Shown here: piece after piece, positions 45,048 to 56,000 of the stretch
Position numbering within the stretch: position 1 is the stretch's first letter
Layout of the letters: each line of letters opens with the position of its first letter
Origin: Paralichthys olivaceus
Lineage: Eukaryota > Chordata > Actinopteri > Pleuronectiformes > Paralichthyidae
Direction of reading: 5' to 3'
DNA length: 64,000 nt
Assembly: GCF_024713975.1 (NCBI RefSeq)
Contig: NC_091111.1
Span: forward strand, 1,240,001-1,304,000
The notes under the pieces: model-generated
The model's input: only the letters and a program-made list of their open reading frames with translations
Databases searched by the model: none
Told to the model about the DNA's origin: nothing
Translations under genes and position numbers: made by a program

Positions 45048-48000
45048 GTAAGATGAGCATCCCTTCACAATTCGCTCCACGCTCAGTTAGCGTCACTGAC
45101 TGCGGGCAGGGGGCGGGGAGGGGCTCGCTCCTCGTTTGCTCCATGCACAACCTGTAACATCAACCCGTCAAATCCGGTCACCCTCTGCAGGAGGTGTTGT
45201 GCAACAGATGTCCACAGCTGCAGCCCGTTTGCATGAGCGTCACATCGCGTGCGTTGAGGTGTCTGTAGAGGCGTTGGAGTGGGGACATTCCTGCACCTTG
45301 TAGAGCCAGAGCAGAGCCTCAACCTGACTACCACCGTGGCTTTGTCTGCCTGCTCTGAGCCTGTGCTGCACAATGGCTGCTGTCCTGTCCCTGTCCCTGC
45401 TGCCTCATCCATCCCCATCCACCTGCCCCACTCTCACGGATGCATGTAAACTGCCTTTGCATTCTTCATGTGCTCAGCCACATTCTCCTGCACAAGACAA
45501 CTCACACACATTCACTTAGTCTCTTTCCTGCCATCTGCTGTTCTGTGATCCCTGGCTTCTGTTACTCATCCTGGGGCTGTTGGACTGTCTGTCTGGCTGC
45601 AAGCTGAATTTGAGACCAGCATATGAGGCCCATGCCAGTGTGTGTGTTAGAGAGAGAGAGATAGTGAGAGGGTGTAGGTGGTGTTATCACTGCTGTCACA
45701 GACAGAGATGTGACTGAAATGAAACCTTTATTTTAGTGGTTAGTGGGCAGACAGACAAACAAAGCAGGCTCCAACAGGTTGCCTGATATTTATTCCCCCT
45801 TTTATTTGGATCTCTTCATCTGGTTCTTAAAAAGTAGTAACTAACATATGGTAGGTACAGAGGTATATGTCCCATTCTCATTAATGCAAATGTATCATCA
45901 GTCCAAATGTCCAATTTGTTGAATATGTGTCTTTGTCAGACACGAACAGGACAGTGAGAGGATGGGAGGAAACCACAAAGTCCAGTTATATGTAATCTAA
46001 ATTTTTAAATTACCATTCTATGGTAAAGAAAAAGATCAATTCATACAATTTAGATAATTACAAACCAGCGAAAACATCACAATGATTATTTTATATTCAA
46101 TTTCTGCCAAAAGTCCCTTTCACCTAAATTTACACACTGGACCTTTAAATGGGCACTTAGCTGATTTTAAACCTGCTTTGCATTGTTACAATATTGATAG
46201 TATATGAAGATGTGCAATGTTTAATTTCCCACCATGTTGCCTCTATGGAGATACATCTGCTGTTTGTGTGCCAAAAGTCAACCAAATGATGTTTTTTACC
46301 TCATTGGTGGACTTTTGCCAGCTCCCTTGCTGTGTGCTAGAACAACAGCATGCACTGCCACATCTTGGAATCTGACGGCACACAAGATGGGGGGGTTAGA
46401 ACCAGTTACAATAACAACTAGAAGACAATAATCCAAGGATATGGAAGGAAACATTGGAACTGTATTAAATGAGCCTGAATACACTGTGGAGGAATTTGGC
46501 ATTTGGAGGAGTATGGGACTGCTGAGAGTGAAGCAGCACCAGGCTGTGAGGATAGAGATGCAGAGCTGCCTTGTACTGGGGACACTTGGTGGAGCTCCTG
46601 TGGAAACTATGCACCAATGGAAACAAAAGAGGGGTCACTATGTTGTGAATTTCTATCTCCAGCATGTTTAACGTTACACAAAAGTTTCAGGCCTATATGA
46701 ACAAAGGAGTACTGGAGACATAGTTCAGGATCCTGAAAAGAAACAACCTAGTCAGTCGGAAAATCAAATGTCTGAGCAGTGTCTGTCTGAGAGTGAGCTC
46801 AACAGCAACTACACTTTGTTACTGACATGGCAATGTTCAAGACTAGTTTAGCACATACACTGCTTTTGTTTGTGTATTTGTTACCTAGTGGTGCTATGAG
46901 AGTTTAGCCTAAAATTATGAGCTCCGGTTCTTTACTGTAGTAGATGCGCAAACCCACAAACAACAATGCCAACAGCTTCTGATAAATAGCTTCTAAATGG
47001 CTCCAGTGTGTTTGTGCTCAGATCAAACCTGTACTATTGTTTTTGAATCTGAAGTGAAGTGAACTCAGCTGCCGTTTCTGTTCTGTCCACCTCCATCATT
47101 TTTAAGATTTTCCACAGACTAACTTCTTCTTACTCCTACAAGTGGTATATGGACCCTGGCTCTGCTGCTAGCATTTGTAAATATACTGGTTGCTCAGGTC
47201 AAGCATCAAATTGGAGCCTGGGTATTTTAGTATTTATAAGTTTGGGGGGAAAGGGAATACCACGGTCCTTTTTCTCTGTTTTCTCCAGTCATGCTGCACC
47301 AATTCATTTTATTTAATCCACTTTACATAGATACACATATTTTATTCTAAGGCAATCCTCCCAGCAGTGAGTTAATGGAGCGAACCCTGCGAGCTAGTTC
47401 AGGCAGCCAACTCCAGCTGCGCTGCTCCAATCATGTGACACACATCATCTGACACACCTCATTCTCCACAATCATCTATGATACACACCCACCTTATTAG
47501 GCAGCCTATTTAAGCAGAGAGACATTTCCCATCAACCCCTTTGCTCGCACTGCTGCTGCTGTATCGCTACCAGTTGCTTCATGCAACATGACAGATACAT
47601 ATATATGAAGCTGGGTGATGCTGACGTGGTGCTGGCTAATATTGTTCTATTTCCTTGTGTTAATGATGTCAAACTGAAACACTGATGAGCTGTGCCCATG
47701 TCTCTTGTCCTCTGCAGAGACCTCCTGGTGACCCTGGCTCTGGGCCAGGTCTTGTCCTTGTTAATCTGCGCTATCAGTCTGATCAGCAAGTACCTGGCAG
47801 ATGACTTCAATGCTAACACACCAGTGTTCCAGAGCTTTCTCAACTACATCCTGCTGTTCCTGGTCTACACCACGACACTGGCAGTCAGGCAAGGTACACA
47901 CAGAAAATCCTTGGGGAAGTAATAGGAAAACTGACAAATGTGCAAACATCAATCACAAAGTATAGCATGACTGAAAGTGTCTCGTGCAAACTGCAAGGTT

Positions 48001-51000
48001 AGTGTTATTGAAAACAACTGGCACATGAGGGTGGGCAAACAGGATTTGTTGGGGTTGTACTGCTTCTATTCTTCCAAGTCCTCGGTCGTCATGCTGAACT
48101 GGACTGGGTCATCTTCACTGCTCGCTGTCGCAGTTCACATTCCCTCTCTGGCTGTAAATGGTAAATGGTCTGTATTCATGAAGAGCTTTTCTAGTCTTGA
48201 TGACCACTCAAAGCGCTTTCACAGTACAGGTTATTGCCATTTACACACACATTCCTACAGTGCATCTATGAGGGGAAATTCAGGGTTCAGTATCTTGCTC
48301 AAAAACACTTCCTCATGCAGCCCCTCAGCCACAGTGTGCAGCTGATGAAGCATCTGTGGGTGAAAATCATCACAGACTTCTTGACCCAAACTAGGAAGCA
48401 GTAAAGCATTTTTCCTACTTTTCAGGGATACAGAATGTTCTAAGAAGGCTGACAGTGTTACCGTTCTGTTCTGTTCTGCTGATGTAACATGTATAAAACA
48501 CTATTTCCATTGTCTTTGCTGTGTGTCACACCAGGAGAAGGGAACCTGCTGGCCATTCTGAAGCAACGCTGGTGGAAATACATGATTCTGGGTTTGATAG
48601 ACATCGAGGCCAACTATCTGGTCCTGAAGGCTTACCAGTACACTACACTCTCCAGCGTACAGGTTTGTAGTGTGTGTGTGTGTGTGTGTGTGTGTGTAAC
48701 TTTCTTCGAAACTTTTAATAAATGAACTTTGTAACCCTGCAGTTCGCTCACATGCAAATGTCCTGGTCATGTTCAGCTCTGCTCAGGCTGTGGTATGTTG
48801 TCTTTTATGGCTGAAGTAGGAACTTTGTCTGAGAAAGTAATCCTGGTGATCTGCATTACAAACTGTGAACATACCAAAGAAAAAAGCAAGCTCCTGGGTT
48901 GCATTGTTGTAGGATCCTCTGTTTTTGGAGCATAACCCATACCAACAAGTGAAAGTCAAGATATCTTTGCTGAACAGCAAAATTAATAGTATTTTTACTA
49001 TTGGACGGGTCACATTACATTTTTTACAGACATTCAAGGTCCCGAATAATGAATCTAATGGCTCTATTTTAACCATCTGAGCTCGTCGTCCAAATCTACT
49101 TTTACGGGAGAGAAAAGGGTTGCTGCACCAGATGCATGCTTGATTGTGCCCGATGAATTAATCAGGGATGTGTTTTTGGCAGAGTCCCATCTCCCATTCC
49201 CTTCAAAACCCAGGCAAACTTCTACTTTAGCTGGTTCCTATTATAATGGGGGATTTTTAAAGTTGTAATAGAGAAAACTCTTCATTCTCTGATGGAAGTT
49301 TGAAGATGAGCACAGTTCATTTATCTTTTGGAAGTGGTCGCCAGTGTGCTCTATGAACCTGTCAGCACATTCATATTCACTGCAGCGATTTTACACACAC
49401 CGGTCTCCAAAATGTCAAATTTGTTTTTCTCACACAACTTTTTTGTGAGAAGTGGCGTATGCATCTTTCAGACACAGTTTTGTGTGTTTGCAACAGTTAT
49501 AAATGAGATCACCAGTCTGATGGTAAACCCAAGCAGGAGGAGAAAACAACAACAGAGCTGGAGATGACTGAAACATCGATCAAAGAGTTCATTATTTGTG
49601 TGTGTGTTTGTTTCCTCTCAGTTGTTAGACTGTTTTGTCATCCCGGTGGTCCTGCTGCTGTCCTGGTTTTTTCTCTTGGTGAGGTACAAGGCAGCCCACT
49701 TTGTTGGGGCAGGGCTGTGCCTGTTGGGTATCGGCTGCATGGTGGGAGCTGATATCCTACTTGGTCGGCAGCAAGGCCTTGGTGAGCACCACCTCCTCTA
49801 TGCACACATACATAGTGAGAGTACACAGCACCATCAATTTACAATGAATTCTGTAAGCCCAGAGATACAGAGTTATAGCTTTGACTTTGACAGGCATAGC
49901 TTTCCTGACCTCAATGTGACATGAACAAACTTGGGTGCAAGTACTTGTGGATGATGCCAATTTGTTAGGGATTTTATCACAGTAGTCTCTTTTACTTTTC
50001 ATCTCTTACCCATTTCTCTCTTGTTCTCCCTCGTCTGTCCAGGAGAGCAGAAGCTATTTGGGGATCTTTTGGTTTTGGGAGGAGCTACACTGTATGGGAT
50101 CTCCAACATCTGTGAGGAATTCATTGTGAAGAACCTGAGCCGTGTGGAGTTCCTCGGCATGATGGGACTCTTCGGATCCTTCTTTAGCGGCATCCAACTG
50201 TGAGTTTGTGTGAAATACTCAAGTAGTGTACTTAAAGGTACAGTGTGTAGAATTTAGTGATATCTAGTGTTGAAATTGCATGATGCAGCTGAACACCCCC
50301 TCACCTCAACCTCTCCTTCCAAACATGAAAAAGAAACTATGGTAGCCTTTAATTGTCATAAAAACTCAAAAGGTGTTTAGTTTGTCCATTCTGGACTAAT
50401 GTAAAAAACATGGCGGCCTCCATAGAGAGGGTCCTCTCGATGTAAATATAAAGTATTTGAATACAAACGGCTTTTTTTTGGGGTAAAGAAAACTTTTTAA
50501 AAGCCTTAACTCCAGTGAGGACCTTTAAAGGTCCAGTGTGTTAGATTTAGGTGAAAGGGATCTATTGGCAGAAATTTAATGTAGAATAATCCTCATGATG
50601 TTTTCACTAGTTCGTTTCATCTAAATTGTATAATTGTAGTTTTCTTTACGTTTAATTCTACACACTGTACCTTTAATTAAAGCAGGTAGCAATCAATCAA
50701 TCACATTTTATTAGCTACATCAATCCATCAATCAATCAAATGTATTTATATAGCACGGTATCACAACAAACAGTTGTCTCAGGGTGCTTCACAAAAGTCC
50801 AAGATCTTAATAAACACAAAATCCAACTTGTTCCACACCGAGCAAGCATGAGCAACAGCGGGAAGGAAAAACTCCCAAGTGGAAGAAACCTCCGGCAGCC
50901 AGGACGGGCTCTGGAGAGCCGCACAGTATGGACCAAGGAGGGGAGGAGAAGACCCAAGGAGTTAGAGATATGTAATAAGATATAACAAAATAAACCAGGC

Positions 51001-54000
51001 AGAGAGTGAAGAAGAGAGAAGAAGATAGAAGGTGCTGGTTTCTGGTGCGTGATGGGTGATCCCCCAGCAGTGTAGGCCTATAGCAGCATAGCTATGGATG
51101 ATGGTTCAGGGTTGAGCTAAAAGCTTTATCAAAAAGGAAGGTTTTAAGTCTAGCCCTAAATGTAGAGACTGTGTCTGCCTCCCTCACTGAGAGTGGGAGC
51201 TGGTTCCAAAGGAGAGGAGCTTGGTGACTAAAAGTTCTACCACCCATTCTACTCTTAGTAACTCTAGGCACTACAAGGAGTCCAGAGTTTAGGGAGCGAA
51301 GTGGTCTGTGGGGGCAGTAAGGGGTTAAGAGCTCTTTAATATATGATGGGGCCTGATTGTTGAGGGCCTTATAAGTCAGAAGGAGGATTTTGAACTCTAT
51401 CCTCTGTTTAACAGGGAGCCAGTGAAGTGAAGCTAGGACAGGAGTAATGTGATCCCGTCTTCTGGTTCCTGTCAGTACTCGTGCAGCAGCATTCTGCACT
51501 AGCTGAAGGGTTTTTAAGGATCTGCTGGGACATCCTGATAATAGGGAGTTGCAGTAGTCTAGCCTAGACGTAATAAAGGCATGAATCAGTTTTTCAGAAT
51601 CCTGACAGGATGTGTGTGATTCTCTTTATATAACGATGAACGAAAGCTATTCATCATTAACACTAACAAAGTGGAATCTATTTGATAAATAAAACATAAA
51701 CCAGCTTAATGCTGTCCCTCCAATCCCAACCTCTTGCTCTTATCTTTGAAGGTGAATTTTATCGTCAATGGTGTCGAATGCAGCACTGAGCCTGAAAGTG
51801 CCAGGCCTAAAAGGTGTTTTTCAGGTTCCTCTACCAACCATATTTCTATGATTTATTTATGTCATGTAATATATGGTTAGAGCAAACATGTTTTATCTAG
51901 AAATTGAAAGAAAATTATCGATTTATTGACTGATGTCATGAATGAAAAGTGCTGAATAAAACCCCAGGAGGAGTGCGGCTGTGTCAGAAAACTCTACTTA
52001 TGCTCTACATGGGTTTTCTTTAGCCACATTTTCCTTTAGTAACCTGTGATTGACAAAACAGTTTAACATTTGAAATGAAATAAGTGATTATAACAGGCCC
52101 TGTAGCCCTGAGACAGAATGGTCTTGGGATTTTCTCAAATTCAAAAATGAAGAATTAGATTTGTATAGCCAATAATTACAATACTTTGCCTCAAGGGAAA
52201 CACAAGACAAATACACTGTCTTAGATTTGGACCAAATACTTCTAAATGTACCAACAAGCATGTGAAAATCAGTATATCATTGGGACGTTCCACTGTTGTT
52301 TCAAACAACAGTGACAAACAGCAAGTGTTAATGTCATGAAGGACTAGATTGGTGTCTTTCAAAAAGGGATTCAACAGAAAGAAAAAATCTATTTCTGTAT
52401 TTCTTTTCTATAAGAGCAATGAAAATGTTTTGAGTCATTCTCTACAGTAATGTCACACATCCATGGTACTGGTAGGCAGGAGATTATATTGTCATGCTGT
52501 AAATCTGTTACTTTCTGACTGTTCTGACTCCTGACAGGCAATGCTAATGTATTGGAAGCAGGAATTGTTTTCACCCAATGTGTGTGCACAAAATAAATTA
52601 ACAACGCATTGACAGATTTTCACCAAACTTCATGGGAATATTACTTGGGAGGGTATCTGCAGATTAACTTTTTTGAGCTAAAAACATTTACCAAGGTATC
52701 TCTTCAAATCGAGAAGTCTGCAAAGTCTAAAGTCTACAATAGGCTCCTAGCTAGTTGGCCTCACACCATGAGGCTTGGTTCTACCCTGCAGGCTGGTAAG
52801 TGCCTCTCAGCATTGTAGCTGATCAGACCCACCACCATGGTGTTGGCAGCTTACTTTACCAGACTGGGCTCCAGTGCTGCCGGTAATTTAGAAAGTTGTT
52901 TCCTGCTCTCTCTACCTGAGGTCATCCTGTCAGAAAGTTTTAAATCCAGTTGGAGATGGAGATTCAGCTCCAGGTCCCTCAGGGAACAATGCTGTTCTCT
53001 AATCTCTGTCTATGTATCCGCTTGCAGGGCAATCATGGAACACAAGGAACTGCTGAAGGTATCCTGGGACTGGCAGATAGGTGAAAATAGAAACACACAC
53101 TCACACAAACGGATACCTTCACATCATCTATAAGTAATACAGAAGTAGTTTAAAAAAGCAGTGTAAATGCAATGCAAAATCCTCTGCTCTCTCTGTGTGT
53201 TGGCAGGTCTTCTCTATGTTGGTTTCAGTGCCTTCATGTTTGGCCTGTACAGCTTCATGCCCGTGGTGTTAAAGAGGACGAGTGCCACCTCAGTCAATCT
53301 CTCTCTGCTCACAGCTGACCTATACAGCCTCTTTTGTGGTGTCTTCCTCTTTCACTATAAGGTACTGTCAAAGAGCCACACCACATTGGTGATGATTTGA
53401 TGATGTATAAGTTAAAAGATGTGCCACACACCTGGACCAGCACAACACACTTACCGAACTGTGAGTCCTGATGTAGGCACCTGCAGAATAAAAGATCTGT
53501 GGAGGACCTATGTCCACCAAGATGAGTGTGTGAGGAATATTTGCCTTTGACTGCATCTGTGACAGACAAACCTGATCCTTGTTATCTATGAACAGGAAAA
53601 CAACTCCGTAAAGCTGAAGCATCATAAGCTCAACAACTGTTGCCAAGTCTGTGTCAAGTATTTTGATAATAAATACACTTTGAGAACCAAACCCAAATTA
53701 TTTCTAACCATTATCATTTGAATTCAAATTTTGATTAGTTCTGTTTTAGGCTGTTTTATTTAACTTCAGTAAACCTATAACCATCCCTTTAACCAGGACC
53801 ATTATTCCAAATTATTCCACACCTGAGGATCAAACTTAACCCTATATGAATGCCACACACCTACACACTCTTCCTCCGTCTGTCATCCTGGTCAGTAAGA
53901 GCTTGTACCAGTTTGCACGTGTGTTTTGCACTCATGGTTTTGGTTACCTGTTGTCAGGCTACCTTTCACTGGTCACCCCCTTGAGATGCCATGAGTTTGT

Positions 54001-56000
54001 CTGTTTTGTTTGCAGGTGACGATTGTGTTTTTTACATGCAGTACTGAATTGAATTGGAAGAAGGCCATTGAGAAGTGAGAGAGAGCTGAGCAGGACTAGA
54101 TCTGTGATTTAAAGGTTCAGTGTGTAGAATTAAGTGACATCTAGAGGTGAAGCTGAATCTCACCCTCCCCTTCCAAACATGATAGAGAACCTCTGGTGAA
54201 CTTCAGTTGTCATGAAAACTTAAAAGGTTTTATTTTGTCCAGTTTGGACGACAGGAAAAAACATAGAAGACCCCCCCTCCATGTAAATATAAAGTTTTTA
54301 AATATAAAGGTCCCATTCTATGGTAAAAAAAACAGCAATTCATACAATCTAGATGAAACACACCAGTGAAAACATCACTAGGATAATTTTATATTCAATT
54401 TCTGCCAAAAATCCCTTTCACCTAAATCTTACACACTGAACCTTTAGAAGTAGACCTCCTGCAAAGACAGTTGGAGGTGTTGTGCCAGGCTACTCCATAT
54501 ACGCCTTCACATCCTGTTGCTGTGTCCCTGACAATGCTACTTTTTGCTCCTCTGGGCAGGTTGATATTTATGATGAGGTAGATGAGTTTTTTGCTGACTC
54601 CCAAGTGAGCTTGGGCCCAACACTAATGCACTTCTCCTGGTGTCAGCCCAGCTGACCTCCTGCCGGAGATGGTGAAGATCGTGATCCAGCTAGCTGTCCG
54701 CTCAGGGTTTATGGCGATTACAAGCTCTTGGAGACTCCAACCTCTTGGTGTAGTGTTTGGACCTACGGTGAAGGCTGCATTGGAGGAGACCCAGATGGTC
54801 AGACTGTGAAGATAGTCATTCTGTCAGCCTAAGCAATCAAGAGTCGTGGCTTGGGGCCCACTGCAGGGGCGTGGTAGTTGTCCAGCTAACTCGTTTTGTA
54901 GAACCAGAGTTCCTCCCGAGTTCAAAGTTTGTGCTTTTCCTCTCTCTCGTTCTCTCTCTCTCTACGGGTATCTCTGACTCCACAGCTGCTGGATCCAGTT
55001 CTGACATAACTAAACTAATATTATTATTGTTATTAGTAGTAGTAGTAGTATTAACTAGTGTTGCTATCAATTCTTGCTTGGTGTGGGAATATCTCAACCT
55101 TTTTATTTAAAGTGCCTTCAAATAATTTATATTTTGGTATGAAAATGAAATTGGCCTCTGCCTGCTAAAGAACAACAGAGGTTTTATTGTGGCTACTTCC
55201 TCGTCCCCAAGTAGAGCAGGGACCTGGAGTTGAGACAGATAAATTCATGTATATATCTCAAGTTGCCTTCCTTTTGTATGCTCAGATTGGGGCATTGTTT
55301 CAGGCTGTAAGGACAGGCGATTGGTTGAGGACAGTGGACCTTTGATATGGCTACTTACACATTCCCATCAGTCCAGATAACAGGGGGTTCCTCAGATAGT
55401 TCCCACTGAAGGCAAGTGGTGACTTTGCACCCACTGGTGTGATTAATATGGTATAACACTCCTGACCCAAGGGTTACATGGTTAGAGGTTTACTTTAATC
55501 TTTGATTTCTATATATGTATATACAGACTTTTTTTTAAACTGGTTTTCACCAGCTGGTTTAGTTTCAAAGGCCGTCGCAAAGTCAGAATACGCACCTAGC
55601 AGAGACTGTTAATGTTTGAAGCAGAAAGATGATGAAAAGTTTAAACCACCTTGTCATCAATACACATATTGAAGAAGAGTTGGCCTGTAATAGCTCAATG
55701 ACCATTGATCTATATCTACAAGATATACCAGTGTAAAGCAGCATACTTTCTGTCTCTGTGTTGCAGTTCTCTGGCCTCTACCTGTTGTCATTTTTCGTCA
55801 TTATCTTGGGCCTGGTCCTTTACGCCTCCTCATCTACCTATGTGGTCCAGGATCCACGAGTCTACAAGCAGTTCAGGAACACAGGCAGCCAGCCAGCCAA
55901 CGACCCACCACCATTTAGGCCTGCAGTCCCAGAACCTTCTGTCACCTACACCAGCCTGGGCCCCGAGCTGGGGGAAGAGCTTCCTGTACGTGTAGCCTAA
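44953..56000 (+). CDS. slc35f1: Solute carrier family 35 member F1, eight exons
   Basis: Join of 44953-45047, 47718-47893, 48535-48662, 49622-49781, 50043-50199, 53028-53080, 53207-53361 and 55767-56000 gives 385 aa (human 408). SLC35F1 is a multi-pass membrane protein of the drug/metabolite transporter (EamA-like) superfamily, found in intracellular vesicles and expressed mainly in brain; its substrate is not established. Visible: a short cytosolic N-terminus ending RQRIRKVL-like ([10 protein letters not shown]); about ten hydrophobic segments, including [15 protein letters not shown] and [17 protein letters not shown]; the family motifs [46 protein letters not shown] and [14 protein letters not shown]; and a C-terminal tail with [10 protein letters not shown] and SVTYTSLG. 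All splice sites are GT/AG with matching phases. SLC35F2 is a paralogue, but the tail and the nus1 neighbour point to F1. Confidence 0.95.
45048..47717 (+). other. slc35f1 intron 1
   Basis: Holds a MITE family A half (45990-46149). Nothing else recognised. Confidence 0.5.
45990..46149 (+). mobile_element. TTAA-ended MITE family A, right half
   Basis: Family A text from 'attaccattctatggtaaag' through 'ttctgccaaaagtccctttc' to 'tacacactggacctttaa'. The left half is missing. Confidence 0.75.
47718..47893 (+). CDS. slc35f1: slc35f1 exon 2
   Basis: Acceptor 'ttgtcctctgcag'. Codes [15 protein letters not shown] and on to [10 protein letters not shown] plus one base before GTACAC. Confidence 0.94.
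48157..48345 (-). mobile_element. tRNA-SINE fragment, minus strand, in slc35f1 intron 2
   Basis: 'ggtaaatggtctgtattcat' then 'gaccactcaaagcgctttca' and 'cagtatcttgctcaaaaaca' read as the reverse complement of the SINE body at 29485 and the tail at 29350. The head with A and B boxes is not recognisable. Confidence 0.7.
48535..48662 (+). CDS. slc35f1: slc35f1 exon 3
   Basis: Acceptor 'gtgtcacaccag'. Codes [19 protein letters not shown] and on to YTTLSSVQ in phase 0 before GTTTGT. Confidence 0.93.
48670..48697. repeat. (GT)14 microsatellite 7 bases after the exon 3 donor
   Basis: Uninterrupted GT run just inside intron 3 of slc35f1, after the weak donor GTTTGT. Confidence 0.9.
49622..49781 (+). 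CDS. slc35f1: slc35f1 exon 4
   Basis: Acceptor 'tttcctctcag'. Codes [19 protein letters not shown] and on to LLGRQQGL plus one base before GTGAGC. Confidence 0.94.
50043..50199 (+). CDS. slc35f1: slc35f1 exon 5
   Basis: Acceptor 'ctcgtctgtccag'. Codes [18 protein letters not shown] and on to FFSGIQ plus CT before GTGAGT. Confidence 0.94.
50232..50676. mobile_element. Composite MITE family A, inverted halves
   Basis: Starts TTAAAGGTACAGTGTGTAG and ends with the complement CTACACACTGTACCTTTAA. The first 290 bases run in the forward sense; from about 50520 the right-half sequence runs in the reverse sense ('gtgaaagggatctattggca', 'aataatcctcatgatgtttt'). Confidence 0.8.
50690..51800 (-). mobile_element. 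L2-like LINE remnant in slc35f1 intron 5, minus strand
   Basis: Minus-strand coding at 51499-51092 reads [19 protein letters not shown], then [35 protein letters not shown] and [12 protein letters not shown]. Further 5' on that strand, about 51610-51540 carries [14 protein letters not shown] and 51790-51747 carries SAAFDTID, so the reverse transcriptase is collapsed by deletions. The 3' end at 50690-50760 has tandem 'caat' units. Confidence 0.85.
51801..53027 (+). other. slc35f1 intron 5, remaining part
   Basis: Nothing recognised with confidence. The phrase 'cagattttcaccaaacttca' near 52616 resembles the first-base repeat of the window (1-300). Confidence 0.4.
53028..53080 (+). CDS. slc35f1: slc35f1 exon 6
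   Basis: A small 53-base exon. Acceptor 'tccgcttgcag'. Codes [17 protein letters not shown] plus one base before GTGAAA. Confidence 0.92.
53207..53361 (+). CDS. slc35f1: slc35f1 exon 7
   Basis: Acceptor 'gtgtgttggcag'. Codes [18 protein letters not shown] and on to LFHYK in phase 0 before GTACTG. Confidence 0.94.
54109..54446 (+). mobile_element. TTAA-ended MITE family A, near full length
   Basis: TTAAAGGTTCAGTGTGTAG at the left and CTTACACACTGAACCTTTA at the right, a matched pair that differs from the GGTCCAG of other copies. It lies in slc35f1 intron 7. Confidence 0.8.
55185..55400 (+). mobile_element. Degenerate DIRS/Gypsy-type reverse transcriptase remnant
   Basis: GYFLVPK at about 55190 is followed by [10 protein letters not shown]. 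In another frame, from 55307, [11 protein letters not shown], a stop, then [17 protein letters not shown]. This is the LVPKKDGG...DLR and VDLKDAYFHIPI pattern of DIRS/Gypsy polymerases. Stops and a frameshift are present. The preceding 700 bases (54455-55180) may belong to the same element but could not be assigned. Confidence 0.55.
55767..56000 (+). CDS. slc35f1: slc35f1 exon 8 with stop
   Basis: Acceptor 'tctgtgttgcag'. Codes [20 protein letters not shown] and on through the tail to VRVA, TAA at 55998-56000. Confidence 0.95.
   Translation, partial: FSGLYLLSFFVIILGLVLYASSSTYVVQDPRVYKQFRNTGSQPANDPPPFRPAVPEPSVTYTSLGPELGEELPVRVA

Noticed and set aside
51092..51499. 135-codon minus-strand frame as a host gene
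   Set aside because: Clear L2-like LINE C-terminal domain within an intron of slc35f1.
53309..53646. Minus-strand frames overlapping slc35f1 exon 7
   Set aside because: Antisense shadow of the exon and intronic sequence; no motif or splice support.
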